The position numbers were made by a program, and so were the translations under genes. From contig JAIJLI010000145.1 of NCBI GenBank assembly GCA_022722495.1, positions 1 through 5,950 on the forward strand: a stretch of 5,950 nt of DNA, given 5' to 3'. Positions 5,482 through 5,950 of the stretch are shown one piece after another; position 1 is the stretch's first letter, and each line of letters starts with the position of its first letter. This DNA is from Dialister sp. (lineage in GTDB: Bacteria; Bacillota; Negativicutes; Veillonellales; Dialisteraceae). Under the pieces are notes generated by a model that saw only the letters and a program-made list of their open reading frames with translations, had not been told where the DNA came from and searched no databases.

Positions 5482-5610
5482 TCACTTCCCATTAAACCAT
5501 TTGCTAATGCAGTTGGCAATTACACCAGCCATTCTTGGGTATAAGAAACGTTGATATATTTCATCCATGAATAATTTTACAGAATTTTTATCATATACTA
5601 CAATGCTTAT
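5482..5610 (-). pseudogene. Short unassigned reading frame downstream of the ATPase gene (possible gene remnant)
   Basis: Directly after the ATPase stop, another minus-strand frame stays open from 5610 to a TGA at 5482-5484. Its only ATG (5566-5568) would give 28 residues starting MDEIYQRFLYPRMAG and ending CISKWFNGK. The composition looks protein-like (aromatic and mixed residues), but no Shine-Dalgarno sequence precedes the ATG, and the open frame extends upstream of it. It is either a leftover C-terminus of a deleted gene or a very small unknown protein. I do not recognise it. Confidence 0.3.
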
Positions 5611-5950
5611 TTATTAAGTAGCCAATCTATCAAATTTTCAACCTTTATCCCATCATAAGAATGAATAAAACTTCTATCCATAGACAATACTATTTTTTCA
5701 TAGTTATCCGGAATAAGGCGCAGTGGACGAAGTTCCCGTTCACGAGTCTCTGGTGACTGCATGCTCTCGGTCACTTGGATATATACCTTATCGTCTGGCT
5801 TTTCCGCAATAAAATCTATTTCCGTTTCTCCTACTTTCCCGATATGCACCCGATAGTCACGGCGGAGAAGTTCCAGGAATACTATATTTTCAATCATATG
5901 TCCACGATCAGCATCTCGATAGCCTAACAACATATTACGAAAACCCATAT
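5607..5950 (-). CDS. AAA_14/DUF4143-family ATPase, C-terminal part (5' end outside the window)
   Basis: About 114 residues of the C-terminal DUF4143 domain are visible. Such proteins carry an N-terminal AAA_14 ATPase domain (Walker A/B) and total around 400 residues; that part lies beyond 5950. The methionine at 5946-5948 is internal, because the frame is open to the window edge and GFRNMLLGYRD is a mid-protein family motif. Other family hallmarks are GHMIENIVFLELLRR, GETEIDFIA (residues 40-48 counted from that methionine), YIQVTESM and ERELRPL. The EIDF...YIQVT segment lines up with a PD-(D/E)xK nuclease-like core, but the ExK position reads QVT, so nuclease activity is unlikely. Cellular function is unknown for the family; copies are often numerous and strain-variable. 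It ends in NK-TAA with no frameshift in the visible part. Confidence 0.88.
   Translation of the reverse strand, partial: MGFRNMLLGYRDADRGHMIENIVFLELLRRDYRVHIGKVGETEIDFIAEKPDDKVYIQVTESMQSPETRERELRPLRLIPDNYEKIVLSMDRSFIHSYDGIKVENLIDWLLNK

Overview
The window looks like a chromosomal segment of a Gram-negative-walled Firmicute (Negativicutes, probably Selenomonadaceae such as Selenomonas or Mitsuokella). This is inferred from the smc-ftsY gene order, a short FtsY without an acidic N-terminal extension, moderately GC-rich codon use, and intergenic spaces filled with short hairpin repeats. No rRNA or species marker is present, so the genus is a guess.

Left part (1-3423) carries plus-strand housekeeping genes: the 3' end of smc (chromosome condensation), complete ftsY (SRP receptor GTPase) and a YgjP/DUF45-type zinc metallohydrolase. 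About 500 bp separate smc from ftsY. That gap holds a probable smc terminator, an imperfect inverted-repeat element, a hairpin repeat and a good sigma70-type promoter for ftsY. The 189 bp between ftsY and the metallohydrolase gene are mostly a 12-bp inverted repeat that encloses a structured interior and ends in T7.

Middle (3424-4740): a 400-bp non-coding stretch starts with a purine-rich/hairpin repeat element related to those in the smc-ftsY gap. It ends in an extended -10 promoter embedded in a long dyad, in front of a LysR-family regulator. No target gene lies next to the regulator, so its regulon cannot be read from context. A near-perfect 23-bp stem-loop lies between this gene and the convergent gene on the other side.

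Right part (4741-5950) is visibly AT-richer and on the minus strand: a small secreted protein of unknown function, a non-coding stretch with overlapping divergent promoters and a strong hairpin (possible small RNA), a short leftover reading frame, and the C-terminal end of an AAA_14/DUF4143 ATPase cut by the window edge. This part looks like accessory DNA.

I see no multi-gene defence, CRISPR, phage or biosynthetic system. The less ordinary content is the family of intergenic hairpin repeats, the divergent promoter/hairpin locus at 5335-5446, and the uncharacterised secreted protein.
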